Shown piece by piece: positions 7,296 through 15,914 of a stretch of DNA of 64,000 nucleotides (positions are counted from its first letter, which is position 1; each line of letters opens with the position of its first letter). The notes below the pieces were generated by a model. That model worked only from the letters and a program-made list of their open reading frames with translations. It ran no database searches and was not told the origin of the DNA. This DNA is from DASQPR01 sp963836775 (lineage in GTDB: Bacteria > Actinomycetota > Actinomycetes > Mycobacteriales > Micromonosporaceae): the NCBI GenBank assembly GCA_963836775.1, contig CAWIKR010000002.1:2046001-2110000 (forward strand), given 5' to 3'. The translations under genes were made by a program, and so were the position numbers.

Positions 7296-8903
7296 TCACG
7301 CGGCGACGAGTTCGGCCAGGCCGGAGTCGTCGAACCTCAGCTGACGGCCGAAGCCGACATTGTCCGCGAAGCGCTCGTCGTGCGTCACCATCACCACGGT
7401 GCCGGTGAAGTGCCGCAGCGCCTCCTCGACCACCTCCAGGGACTCGAAGTCGAGGTAGTTGGTCGGCTCGTCGAGCAGCAGAACCCCGGCGCCACTGTTG
7501 ACCAGGATCGCCAGCAGCAGTCGCCGCATCTGGCCGGCGCTAAGCGACCGCATCGGCTGCCGCTGCTCGTCCAAATCGAAGAGGTATGCCTCGAGGAACG
7601 CCTCGGCATCCTCCTCGTACATGGGGATCTGCGACCGGAAGTAGTCCAGAACGCTCTGGCCGGTGCGCAGCTCGTCGTGAGTCTGCGGCAGCAGGCCGAC
7701 CCTGGTGGTCGCAGCGACCCGTCCGGACGCAGGTTTCAGTTGGCCTGCGAGAATCCGCAGCAGCGTGGTCTTGCCCACGCCGTTGCGCCCGCTGAGCACA
7801 ATCCGGTCACCACCCTTGATGTCGAGATCGACGTGAGCAGCCAGTGCGCGATCTGCGACGGCGACCGTCAGATCGCGCGTACGCAGGACCGATGCATCCG
7901 GGTCGGCATCGACGGTGAACTCGAGGGTCAGCCGCGGCCGGGTCTGCGGCTCGGCGAGCCACTTCGCCGACTGCATCTCCCGGGCCAGCCGGCGCTCGCG
8001 CGAGATCGCCTTGCGGGCGACCTTCTTCGCGTACCGCCGGACCTTGTCGTTGCGGGTCGCCGCTTCGACCGAGCGCGCCTGCTCCTTGGTGCGCTCGATG
8101 TCCTCGGCGAGCTGGCGCCGGTGCTTCTCCTGGGCCTCGTAGGCCAGCACGTAAGCCTCCCACCTGCGGGTCTTCTCGGCCCGGTAGGCCGTATAGCCGC
8201 CGGTGTAGATCTGCAGCTGGTCGTGGATCCCGTCCAGCTCGAAGACCTGGGACACGGTTCGGTCCAGGAACGCGCGGTCGTGGGTCACGACGAGTACGCC
8301 GCCTTCGAACTTCTGCAGGTAGCTGGCGAGCCACTCGACACCGTCCCGGTCCAAGTGGTTGGTCGGCTCGTCGAGAATCAGGATGGTCGGGTCGGACAGC
8401 AGCACTGAAGCCAGCATCACCCGGGCCTGCTCGCCGCCGCTCAACTCGGCCATCCGCTGGGCTTCCGGCAGGTACGCGATCCCGAGCCGTTGCCGGACCT
8501 CGGTCAGGCGCGGCTCGTACATCCAGCCGCGCATGTCGATCCAGCGGTTCTGGGCTTCCGCGTACGCCTGGATTGCCTTTTCGTCGCCGGTGGCCAGGCG
8601 CGCCTCGAGGACCCGCAGCTCAGCGGTGATCGCGTCGAGCTCGGTGTTGCGGAGCAGGTCGCCAACGGTGTCGGCGGGGTCGAACACCTGCTGTGGCAGG
8701 AAGCCGATCGTGGTGCCAGGACCACGGACGACCCGGCCGGCGGTTGGCGCTTCCAGACCGACGAGAAGGCGGAGAAGCGTTGATTTGCCGGCGCCGTTCG
8801 GACCGACCAGGCCGATCCGGTCGCCCTTGCCGATGGTGAGAGTGACGTCGTCGAACAGGAGCTCGGAGTCGTAGCTCTTGGAGAGATTCAATGCGCGTAG
8901 CAA
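7296..8903 (-). CDS. ABC-F family ATPase (ribosome-associated type)
   Basis: This 535-residue protein has two ABC domains and no membrane helices, the mark of ABC-F proteins, which act on the ribosome as translation factors or antibiotic-protection proteins. Domain 1: Walker A 'GPNGAGKST' (about 35-43), signature 'LSGGEQARV' (about 154-162), Walker B 'LILDEPTNHLD'. A charged linker with many Arg/Lys (about 240-310) joins domain 2: Walker A 'GRNGVGKTT', signature 'LSAGQMRR', Walker B 'LLLDEPTNYLD'. The start is a TTG (8903) after a CGAGG site. The upstream 200 bases hold a tandem repeat. Which antibiotic, if any, it protects against cannot be read from the sequence. Confidence 0.9.
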   Translation of the reverse strand: MLRALNLSKSYDSELLFDDVTLTIGKGDRIGLVGPNGAGKSTLLRLLVGLEAPTAGRVVRGPGTTIGFLPQQVFDPADTVGDLLRNTELDAITAELRVLEARLATGDEKAIQAYAEAQNRWIDMRGWMYEPRLTEVRQRLGIAYLPEAQRMAELSGGEQARVMLASVLLSDPTILILDEPTNHLDRDGVEWLASYLQKFEGGVLVVTHDRAFLDRTVSQVFELDGIHDQLQIYTGGYTAYRAEKTRRWEAYVLAYEAQEKHRRQLAEDIERTKEQARSVEAATRNDKVRRYAKKVARKAISRERRLAREMQSAKWLAEPQTRPRLTLEFTVDADPDASVLRTRDLTVAVADRALAAHVDLDIKGGDRIVLSGRNGVGKTTLLRILAGQLKPASGRVAATTRVGLLPQTHDELRTGQSVLDYFRSQIPMYEEDAEAFLEAYLFDLDEQRQPMRSLSAGQMRRLLLAILVNSGAGVLLLDEPTNYLDFESLEVVEEALRHFTGTVVMVTHDERFADNVGFGRQLRFDDSGLAELVAA

Positions 8904-8973
8904 GGCTGCCTCGGTTCCGCCCTGGCTCGACCGCGAACCGCTTGTGGCGGGTTCCGTGTCGCGTTTCCGCGCT

Positions 8974-9075
8974 CGGGTGTCCGAGTTCGGGTGTCCGAGT
9001 TCGGGTTTCGAACTTGGGTTTCCGTGCTCGGGTTTCCGCGTCGCGTATCCGCGCTCGGGTTGCGTGTCGCGTGGT
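8974..9075. repeat. 14-nt tandem array upstream of the ABC-F gene
   Basis: Two exact copies of CGGGTGTCCGAGTT (8974-8987, 8988-9001) are followed by degenerate copies (CGGGTTTCGAACTT at 9002-9015, then further CGGGTTTCCG-type units) to about 9075. The array lies within 75-175 bases upstream of the ABC-F start, in what would be its leader or promoter. Confidence 0.7.
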
Positions 9076-9321
9076 TCGCGGGAGCTGGGGCTAAGTCGTG
9101 ATCGCTGAGGACGGGCGCGGTTGATCGCGCCCAGGAGAACTGGGTCAACTCAGGTGTTGATCACGAAGTCTTGATGACGAGCCCCTTGGGTCGGCGGCAG
9201 ATGCGGTTTCACCATAGGGGCGGTGGGCGGCGTACCGCCAATGGTTTTGTGGGTATTGTTTTTGATCTTGGGTGGTCGTCTGGCACACTTGTCCGCGCAG
9301 GCGCGCTCCGGCGTGCCTTCG

Positions 9322-9410
9322 GGAGGGTTCGCCTAGTGGCCGATGGCGGCGGTCTTGAAAACCGCTAGGGGCAGTGATGTTCCTCCAGGGTTCGAATCCC
9401 TGACCCTCCG
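9322..9410 (+). tRNA. tRNA-Ser (anticodon UGA)
   Basis: The acceptor stem GGAGGGT (9322-9328) pairs with ACCCTCC (9403-9409), with discriminator G at 9410. The anticodon stem GCGGT/ACCGC encloses loop CTTGAAA, giving anticodon TGA at 9356-9358. A long variable arm and the T-loop GGTTCGAATCC are present, as expected for serine. CCA is not encoded. The 3' side leads into a decayed island with an integrase remnant. Confidence 0.95.
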
Positions 9411-9416
9411 CTCACA

Positions 9417-9458
9417 GCCTCCCTGACCGGCGAGAACATGGCTCGGGAGGCACTCTTT
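9417..9458 (+). terminator. Likely terminator of tRNA-Ser
   Basis: GCCTCCC (9417-9423) and GGGAGGC (9445-9451) form a 7-bp stem around a 21-base loop, followed by ACTCTTT. It begins 7 bases after the tRNA. Confidence 0.5.
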
Positions 9459-9550
9459 GATCATCGACTGTTCTGACTCGATCTCGCTGGCGACGGTTCG
9501 ATACGAGTCGCTGTGGCAATGGCGTGACAGCGAACCCGCCTGCAGACGAT

Positions 9551-9829
9551 CTAGAGACTCTGGTCTTGTCGGCGGCGGTCGATGATCGCAGCGGCGAGGA
9601 GGGCAACTCCGACAATAAGGAATGTCAGCCCGAGAATCATCGCCACGAGCTGGACGCGGTGCGCGCTGGCGAGTGCCGAAGCCTGATCTTTAATCACCGA
9701 CGGTGGCGCCTGATCCGGATCTTGAATCGTGACATCCGCCCACCCTGTAAAGCCGTACGTACCGCACGGCACTAGGAAGGCAAGCGCAATCAGCGCTTGT
9801 CCGCCCCGTGACTTCCAACCACGCCTCAC
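9551..9829 (-). CDS. Small two-helix membrane protein
   Basis: The GTG at 9829 is chosen because AAGGAG lies five bases upstream; it gives a 92-residue protein. A basic N-terminus leads into a hydrophobic helix (about 10-28), then a polar, Asp/Pro/Gln-containing outer loop (about 29-60), a second helix (about 60-82) and the basic tail 'RRRQDQSL'. This is a plausible small envelope protein. It lies between tRNA-Ser and the integrase remnant, so it may belong to the inserted element. I recognise no family. Confidence 0.5.
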   Translation of the reverse strand: MRRGWKSRGGQALIALAFLVPCGTYGFTGWADVTIQDPDQAPPSVIKDQASALASAHRVQLVAMILGLTFLIVGVALLAAAIIDRRRQDQSL

Positions 9830-9998
9830 GAGCGCTCCTTCAATCCGCCTGGCGCGCGAGCGATCGATCGATACCAGGCTCGAATCGCGCAGCCGTCGCT
9901 GCAGCGCTGGTGAACATACATGCGGTCCCGTCGGTACGGAACGCAACGCTGCCGCTGGTGAAGCCCGGTACAGCGACTATGGCAGCGTAGCCACGGGC

Positions 9999-10395
9999 TT
10001 ATACGTCCGGCTGCGTGCGCAAAGCCGCCTCAATGCGCTTACGTACCGTCTTCGTCCTGGCCGTCGATGCACTTGGCGTAGACCTTCAGCAGCACGTTCA
10101 CGCTGTGGCCCGCCCACTGGGCAACCTGGGTTGCCGGAACGCCGGAGTACAGCGACAACGCTGCGTGGCGGAGATCGTATGGAACCTTGCCAGCGGAGAG
10201 CGCTGCTGAAGCGGGGTAAATGATCTCTCGCGTGCTTGCCGAAAGACTCGTGTGTACGTACCAAGGCGCCGCTGCCGCGGCGCGCCGTGTCGGCTCGCGT
10301 CGCGGCCTGCTGGCGACCTCTGGCCGGCATCGGCCGCACGCGGCCTCCCACATCGGATCGGCAATTGGCAGGCGGATAAGGCCTCCGTGAGCCAA
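9999..10395 (-). pseudogene. Tyrosine integrase C-terminal remnant
   Basis: Reading leftward, 'PYDLRHAALSLYSGVPATQ' and 'WAGHSVNVLLKVYAKCIDG' are the catalytic end of actinomycete tyrosine integrases: the R-H of box II, the second GH and the nucleophile Tyr in 'VYA' are all visible. The N-terminal and core-binding domains are missing upstream of about 10300. After 'DGQDEDG' a one-base shift breaks the frame; the other frame then gives 'VRKRIEAALRTQPDV' and a stop at 9999, the expected tail. The gene is therefore both truncated and frameshifted. Its place beside tRNA-Ser fits an old integrative element (AICE- or phage-type) that used the tRNA as its attachment site. Confidence 0.75.
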
Positions 10396-10437
10396 TGTGC
10401 GCGAGGTCGTTGCGCCGGAAGCCGGGTGGCGAGTCTC

Positions 10438-11591
10438 CTACCAGGACCTACTCGGTTCTCCGTGAAATTCACTCGCTTCTTGTCGCAAGTCATGTAGTGC
10501 TGCGGCGCGCTCAGCTGCCTGAAGACCGTCATCGCGTAATGACGCGAAATGACCTCCCAAGAACTCAGCTGATACTCGCCAGCGCTCGGCCGTTCTAGTT
10601 GCAACGCCTTGAAGGGTTGTCGTGAAGTGCTTTACCAGCGCGGGTGGCGGTGCTTCCGGGTGCGGAGTTAGGTCATACGCCAGCTCGTTGATCACCTCGT
10701 CAAGTTCGGCCGTTCCACGCAGCAGAGCGGGTACGAACTGTTGCTTTGTAGAAATCACATAAAAGCCGAGGTGCTCTGCCATCACGTTCGTCGTGTAATG
10801 GGCAGTACGGCGGACCAGGACTGGCACGAAGCGGTGGGCGAGATTCGCAAGCTGAAGTGTGGCCGACTTGTCCAGCAGTTGGTGAAGCTCTGCGGCACCG
10901 GGATAAATCCAGCTTCGGACATTCTTGACTTTGACGAGCACCACAAACTGGCCGGATGGCAGCCCCGTCTGGCCGTCGACGGTCGTTAGGAGGGCGCCGT
11001 TATCGAGGGGGCCGGACGGAACTGGATTGCCGAACAGGCTGCGGACCTGGCCCGACGCTGGGTTGATGAGCCGGTAGCCGTAGGGTGCGGCCGCAGTAAG
11101 TGCGACGTGTACGACAGACTCGCCAGCGGGCCCGATCACCCCGCCACCGGTTGTGGCTGTACCGCTAGCCCAAGTGAGGAACCTCGTATGAAGGAGGCGC
11201 TTTCTGGCGGCCGCATCGGCAATCGCACGTTTGCGCAGGTGGGTGTCGGTCGGGATGATCACGGGACTTTGCGACCGCCTCGTGTCGCCAACCACTCCTG
11301 CTCTATCAGTCCCTGCTCGATGAGGCTGTGTCTGGCTGTCGTGAGGTGATGGGGCTGAACAGGCACCTCGGCCGTATCGAATTTGCGATCGGCTATTTTT
11401 GCCTCAATCTCCGCTACCACAACTGAGAACTGAAAAGAGGAAGATCGACGGCCAGCCGGCGTGGCGTTGCGATCTGGGAGGCGTGGGTCTCTCGCAGGCG
11501 CGGCTCGGTGGTCTTGCTCGCGGTCGGTGACGATCAAGGCCGGCGCATAGCTGCAGCACCGCTTCGCGGCTTGCCATCGGTCTAACGTCAT
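10438..11591 (-). pseudogene. Frameshifted winged-helix plus nuclease-like gene
   Basis: Two leftward frames join into one protein. The first (11591-11259) ends '...WLATRGGRKVP' then stop; the second (11295-10438) continues 'VIIPTDTHLRKRAIADAAAR'. Restoring one G at about 11264 (CCG-GTG) would join 'GGRKVP' directly to 'VIIPTD'. The first part looks like a winged helix (about 'EIEAKIADRKFDTAEVPV' to 'SLIEQGLIEQEW'). The second part resembles a PD-(D/E)xK-type restriction-like fold around 'VVLVKVKNVRSWIYPG'; relatives as I recall them carry E-V-K where this has K-V-K, so the active site may also be lost. It belongs to the decayed island. The 5' limit is uncertain. Confidence 0.6.
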
Positions 11592-11933
11592 TCTGGTCGT
11601 AAGGAGGCTTCAGTACAGCCGGAAAGTACGGCCGGCGAGGCCATCAGTCCGCGGGGAGACCTTCGCCCGTGGTTAACCTCGCATCGGTCAATGTCACGCG
11701 CCATCGCGAGTAGCTACGGATCAGATGGTCTGTATCAGTAACGCGAGCCAAGGACCGGTCCCTTTGACATGGGCCGCTGCGCGGCTTGGCCTCGAGCAGT
11801 TGCCTGGCTTGTCGTCGATGATTGTCGCCACGTGCCATTACGGCGACAACACAACGGAACTCTCGCGACCGAGGCCCATCGACGGTGCCGCCTTTCGATA
11901 CCACGTCATGGTTGGCCGGAATCCCCGGGCAAG
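11592..11933. other. No supportable gene
   Basis: I see only overlapping frames with irregular composition and no recognisable motif. The stretch is less GC-rich than the core genes and is probably degraded island DNA upstream of the frameshifted gene. Confidence 0.5.
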
Positions 11934-12512
11934 TCACCAAACACCCGTGAGGCCATGGGCAACTACACCCGGCAACCGCTGATGATCGGGTCGAATCGTC
12001 CGTGGCCGAATCGTTTGAGGATCGCCTCCGTCTGTTTCCCACACCTGCTCAGAGAGGCGTTGCGCGGAGGTGCGATATGCCGTTTCGGCGAGTCCCACGA
12101 TCTTCTGGGCAGGCATCACGTTGTCCATGGTCGCGGCTATCGCCATGGCGGCCTCGGCGATCTCTGCGGTGACATCCGGCGATACGACTAGCAGGTCAAC
12201 ACGGCCGTCGCCGTCACACAGAGCGGTCAACAGGGCAATCGGCTGGCTAGCGAAGTAGCCGAGGCGGACCGTCCGGTCATCGATGCTCATCCGCAACGGA
12301 TGCACATCCCAACCGTCGGTGCTGAGAGCAATCCTGCGCACCGGCCCCCGCAGGTGTTCGATTGCCCGGATCAGGCCCGGCAGCTCGGAAATAGGGTCGG
12401 TCGATCTCGGCCACCAGCCGCCGTCGAGCAGCGTTTGAGTCGAGGCTCTGGAACTTAGGCGCAGCCGGGGTGCTTCACCGACAGGCGCCATCGCTTCGTG
12501 CGGAACGTACAT
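11934..12512 (-). CDS. DUF5994 family protein
   Basis: The ATG at 12512 gives 192 residues. The family signature is clear: 'LDGGWWPRSTD' (about 29-39), then 'ELPGLIRAIEHLRGPVRRIAL' style helix-strand, and 'GRVDLLVVSPD' (about 104-114) followed by an Ala-rich helix. DUF5994 proteins are small, soluble and limited to actinobacteria, often near stress or osmotic genes; no activity is known. The last 40 residues run into Arg/Pro-rich sequence and may be beyond the true end of the domain, perhaps because the original stop was lost. No ribosome site is evident. Confidence 0.75.
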   Translation of the reverse strand: MYVPHEAMAPVGEAPRLRLSSRASTQTLLDGGWWPRSTDPISELPGLIRAIEHLRGPVRRIALSTDGWDVHPLRMSIDDRTVRLGYFASQPIALLTALCDGDGRVDLLVVSPDVTAEIAEAAMAIAATMDNVMPAQKIVGLAETAYRTSAQRLSEQVWETDGGDPQTIRPRTIRPDHQRLPGVVAHGLTGVW

Positions 12513-12901
12513 GACAAATCCAATCGAGTTGCCGGCGTGGCTGGCACCTCTTGGATGTCGTCGGTTCCCGGAGTACTTCCATCGTACGCGCGTGCGGGTT
12601 GGAAAGCGCGTCTGCGCTGGGTTGATCCGTGGCGTCAACAGAGACCACCCACAGCGGTTTGTTGGCCGCTTCGCCGCTTGTCACACCCACTAAACCTCGG
12701 CTGTTCAGTAATGCGGTTCCCGTTTTCGCCCGCGAGCGTGCCACGGTCGCGGTTCGCGACGGGTACCGACAACCCGGTGGCATCCGTCGTCCGTGCCGGA
12801 CTCTTCCGCGCCGTCCTAGCGGAAGGTAGCGCAGCGCTCGCAGTGGGCGGCCTGGCCGGGGGTCGAGTGTGGACTCCCCGGCCAGTGGCACCCCGGGCAG
12901 G
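12513..12901. other. Intergenic stretch, no supportable gene
   Basis: Several frames are open on both strands but none has family features or a convincing ribosome site. It separates the DUF5994 gene from the end of the GlsB/YeaQ gene. Confidence 0.45.
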
Positions 12902-13204
12902 TCAACGGCGGGCGTATCGGCGGCCTGACCGGGATCGGGATCCGCCGGACCGGCGGCTGGCCAGGTGGTAGGCGAGCAGCAGGACGGCTGCACCGATGAT
13001 GGCAGTCAGCCAGGTGGAGGCGTTGAAGAAGCCGTGCAGGCTGTGGATGTGGAAGATCTTCGTGGCGGCCCAGCCGCCGAGTAGTGCCCCGGCGATGCCG
13101 ATCAGGCAGGTGAGGATGAGGCCCTGCTGTCTCTTGCCGGGGATCAGCATGTTCGCGATCAGGCCTGCGCCGAGTCCGAGAATGATCCAAGCGATGATGC
13201 CCAT
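12902..13204 (-). CDS. GlsB/YeaQ/YmgE family stress membrane protein
   Basis: The protein of 100 residues starts 'MGIIAWIILGLGAGLIA', the family hallmark, and has three hydrophobic helices (about 2-20, 28-48 and 58-80) with 'GALLGGWAATKIF' in the second. These small membrane proteins (transglycosylase-associated in older naming) respond to general stress in bacteria. The ATG at 13204 has AAGGAG six bases upstream; the longer frame to 13270 has no such site. The C-terminus is an unusual Arg/Ser-rich tail. Its neighbours are a LapA-type protein and an HTH regulator. Confidence 0.88.
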   Translation of the reverse strand: MGIIAWIILGLGAGLIANMLIPGKRQQGLILTCLIGIAGALLGGWAATKIFHIHSLHGFFNASTWLTAIIGAAVLLLAYHLASRRSGGSRSRSGRRYARR

Positions 13205-13344
13205 AACCGACTCCTTGGTCAGTGACGTGCGTGGGATGTGCGTGAGTTGACAGAGGGTGCTGCCGAACAAGGCGCCCGAGAGCTCGGGGCCTGCTCAGAG
13301 CGCATGTGTTCTCCGGATGGTTGCCGGCCGTTGTCGTCGCCGCG

Positions 13345-13716
13345 TCAGCTGTTCGGGGTCTTACGCCGGTCCCGGCGCATGATCCGCCGTAGCTGGGTGA
13401 TCCGGGCCGTTCCGACGGCAGCCATCAGCAGAGCGCCAGCGATCGCGGCGAGGAGCAGCGCGACGGCCAGCGACAGGTGCAGGTGAGCGCCGAAAAAGCT
13501 GATGTCCACGGCGTGCGCGTTCTGGATGATGAAGATCATCACGACGATGAGGCTGATGAAGCCGGCGATCAGCCCTGTGCGTATGCCGCTGATCCGGGTG
13601 GTTATCCGCCCAGCCTTGGCAGGCGGCGGTACGGGTCGGGGTGGGGGCGACGCGCCGTTGGCCGACTGCGTCGGCAGGGTAGTGGCCCCGCCCTGGGGTT
13701 TTGGCTGCTCGGTCAT
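13345..13716 (-). CDS. LapA-domain (DUF1049) membrane protein
   Basis: This 123-residue protein has a Pro/Ala-rich cytoplasmic N-terminus (about 1-42) and two membrane helices: about 47-67, containing 'FISLIVVMIFIIQNAHAVDI', and about 78-100. The 'QN...V..SFF' pattern between them is the LapA/DUF1049 signature. It ends in a strongly basic tail. In actinomycetes such proteins accompany stress or division genes; biochemical function is unknown. ATG 13716 is chosen as the first start after which the sequence becomes protein-like. It is in the same direction as, and 140 bases upstream of, the GlsB-type gene. Confidence 0.82.
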   Translation of the reverse strand: MTEQPKPQGGATTLPTQSANGASPPPRPVPPPAKAGRITTRISGIRTGLIAGFISLIVVMIFIIQNAHAVDISFFGAHLHLSLAVALLLAAIAGALLMAAVGTARITQLRRIMRRDRRKTPNS

Positions 13717-13882
13717 AGCAGGACTTCCCGACTGGGAGCGGCGCGCAAAGTCGCGGCGCTGCTCCCTTAGTGACCCGGGCTCGTCGCTGCCTGCGGCCGC
13801 TGACTCCCGGGTCTGCCGCCAGACTACGCATGAAGGTAGAAACATGCAATATATTTCTAGAATGGTGTGATAGGTTTTGGGC

Positions 13883-14215
13883 GTGGAGAGCTGGAACTTC
13901 CTCACCAACCACGCCCAGGCCCTGCTCTGCATCGCACGAGACCCCGGCGTGCGGCTACGCGACATCGCGGCCGGGCTGGGCATCACCGAGCGCAGCGCCC
14001 ACACGATCGTCACGGACCTGACCACGGCCGGGTATGTCGTCAAGCACAAGGACGGCCGCCGCAACCGTTACCAGATCCAGGAGCACCTATCGCTGCCCGA
14101 GCCCGCCAGCCGGGGATCCGCCATCGGCGATCTGCTGAGCGTCCTCGTCGGAGCGCGTGAAGTGCATGGCAACGACGACGATGTTGACGATCACCGGCCA
14201 GGTGGCGGCCGTTAG
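13883..14215 (+). CDS. Winged-helix transcriptional regulator
   Basis: A short regulator of 110 residues. The winged helix-turn-helix covers about residues 5-65: 'NHAQALLCIARDPGVRLRD' as the first helices, 'AAGLGITERSAHTIVTDL' as the recognition region and 'GYVVKHKDGRRNRYQI' as the wing. This MarR/AsnC-like minimal form is frequent in actinomycetes. The GTG at 13883 is preferred over the TTG two codons earlier because relatives begin with this Glu-Ser-Trp. It is divergent from the LapA gene and may control it. No ligand domain is present. Confidence 0.78.
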   Translation: MESWNFLTNHAQALLCIARDPGVRLRDIAAGLGITERSAHTIVTDLTTAGYVVKHKDGRRNRYQIQEHLSLPEPASRGSAIGDLLSVLVGAREVHGNDDDVDDHRPGGGR

Positions 14216-15124
14216 GCGTACCGGAATGCGCACGAGACAAGCGGGCGAGCCGCCGCGGTGGCGCTGGCAAGACCGCTCGCGCCGACGAGGCGAGCCGAGT
14301 CCGGCAAATCAGTCCGCCCCCGGCAACCGCGATTCCGGCACGGGCGGCTAACGCCTCACCGATGGCGCCGAGCGCCGTGGTCTGCCATATTGCAGCGCCG
14401 TTCAGGATTGCCGGCCTGAAGAGGTCTATCTCCAGTCGTTGATCCGACGTGGTCCCAAAAGATCACGCAAGTCGGCGCGCAGACGCTGGACCCCCCTCGC
14501 TGCCCAGCGTCGCGCCCGCCGTTGATTTAGGTCATGGACTGAACGGAACGGAGTGCATCGACCAGGTATGCCGGTCCGCCGCGGTGAAGTGGTTGCGCAA
14601 CTGGGAAAACTCGTCGCCCGACGACCTCCGGCGGCCAATTGCGCGACCACACGGAGAAGTTCAGGGGAGTCCCGCATGTCGACGTTGTCGTGCAATCGCG
14701 TCATTGCGGTCGCCCGATCCGGCGACAGAAGAACCACGACTGACGAAATCGAATGCGATACCACAAAAAAATGCCCTCCCCCAAGCGCTCTTCGGCCGCC
14801 GGGGTCTAGGGCAGGCGTAATGCTTCGCCCGATGCTACTCCCGGCAAATCCCAACGAAACCAGATTCGGCACGGTTCCTGGCGGGCCTGGCACGATGCAT
14901 GTGGCAGCACTCAGTCACTCATGAAGACGACCGCGACCGCAATGGGCGGCGGACCGATTGCCGCCGCCTGCGCGCAGGCTTGTCCGCCGAAGGTGATGAG
15001 CACGGCGCGGCCGCCGAGGGGGATGGTCGGGGTCGCTCGCTCGTCGCTCCGCGAGCCGAGCAACGCCTCAGTGAGCCACCAAGGGTGTCTTGCGCGGCAG
15101 GCGCAGCCTGCATGAACGCTCGAA
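14216..15124. other. Long gap without a recognisable gene
   Basis: About 900 bases hold only overlapping low-complexity frames. None has a good ribosome site, domain or clear third-position codon pattern. An A-run at about 14762-14771 is unusual for this DNA. It may be degraded sequence or contain an unrecognised small RNA. Confidence 0.45.
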
Positions 15125-15871
15125 TTAGTGGCTATTCCCTTGAGGCCGGGATAGTTCCGGAATGCTCGACAGGTCGGTGACGACGGCGTATGCAACGTCG
15201 CCGAGGCGCCGCGAGTGATTGCGGCTATAGGTTCTGATCAGGGCGAAAGCTTCGTCAACGGAAGTGCCGCGGGCTTGAGCGACGACGCCTTTGGCCTGCT
15301 CGACGATAATCCGGCTGTTTAGCGCGCCCTGCAGTTGCTCGGTTAGCAGCTCGGCCCGGCTGATTGCCCGTTGCTGCAGGAGTCCGATCGCCGCCACATC
15401 GGCGAGTGCCTGCACGATCTGTACGTCGCTGTCTTCCAGGCGGCCGCCGGTTGTTGCGCTGAATACGTTCATCGCGCCGATCTTTTCTTGTCGCAGGCGC
15501 AGCGGAAACGCGTGCACGGAGCGGTATCCGGCTGCGACGGCGCGTGCGGCGAAGGCCGGCCACCGCGACTCGGCGGTGCGTAGATCGGCGTTGACAACTG
15601 GTGTGCCGGAGAGGTACGCGTCCAGGCACGGGCCTTCCTGGTTCTGCACCTGGAACAGTTCGAGCAGCTTGACGTTTTCGTCGGAGGCGGCCATGAACTC
15701 GAGGCGGCCCCGCGGATCGGCGATTAGAAGTCCTACCGGAGATTCGTCCAGCAACGCGGCGGTCCGGCTGGCAAGGAGTTGGAAGAATTCGATGAGATCG
15801 AACTCGTCGACGAGTGTGTCTGCGAATTCGACGAACACCCGGGCGAGCCGGTCTGCGGAAACTGTGGTCAT
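15125..15871 (-). CDS. GAF-ANTAR regulator
   Basis: The ATG at 15871, with AAGGGGAG upstream, gives 248 residues. A GAF sensor domain spans about 20-165 ('DEFDLIEFFQLLASRTAALL', 'PCLDAYLSGTPVV', 'AFPLRLRQEKIGAMNVF'). A C-terminal ANTAR domain spans about 175-235 with 'NSRIIVEQAKGVVAQARG' and the aromatic/Ala pattern of an RNA-binding helix bundle. ANTAR proteins bind two-hexaloop RNA motifs and prevent transcription termination. The GAF input is unknown. It follows another GAF-ANTAR gene on the same strand by 43 bases, so the two are probably co-expressed and may form heterodimers. Confidence 0.88.
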   Translation of the reverse strand: MTTVSADRLARVFVEFADTLVDEFDLIEFFQLLASRTAALLDESPVGLLIADPRGRLEFMAASDENVKLLELFQVQNQEGPCLDAYLSGTPVVNADLRTAESRWPAFAARAVAAGYRSVHAFPLRLRQEKIGAMNVFSATTGGRLEDSDVQIVQALADVAAIGLLQQRAISRAELLTEQLQGALNSRIIVEQAKGVVAQARGTSVDEAFALIRTYSRNHSRRLGDVAYAVVTDLSSIPELSRPQGNSH

Positions 15872-15914
15872 GGCCGTGCTCCCCTTTTCGTGCCAGATCT
15901 GCTTGTTGTCATAC

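Noticed and set aside
8974..9075. CRISPR array
   Set aside because: Units are 14 bases, directly adjacent and degenerate, with no spacers and no cas genes.
8888..9148. An 86-residue leader peptide gene across the 14-nt array
   Set aside because: Its composition is set by the repeat and there is no ribosome site; I cannot separate it from chance.
11644..12042. Leftward 132-codon frame beside the DUF5994 gene
   Set aside because: It overlaps the DUF5994 gene in another frame and has no family features.
14426..14893. Leftward 155-codon frame in the gene-poor gap
   Set aside because: No ribosome site, irregular composition and no motif.
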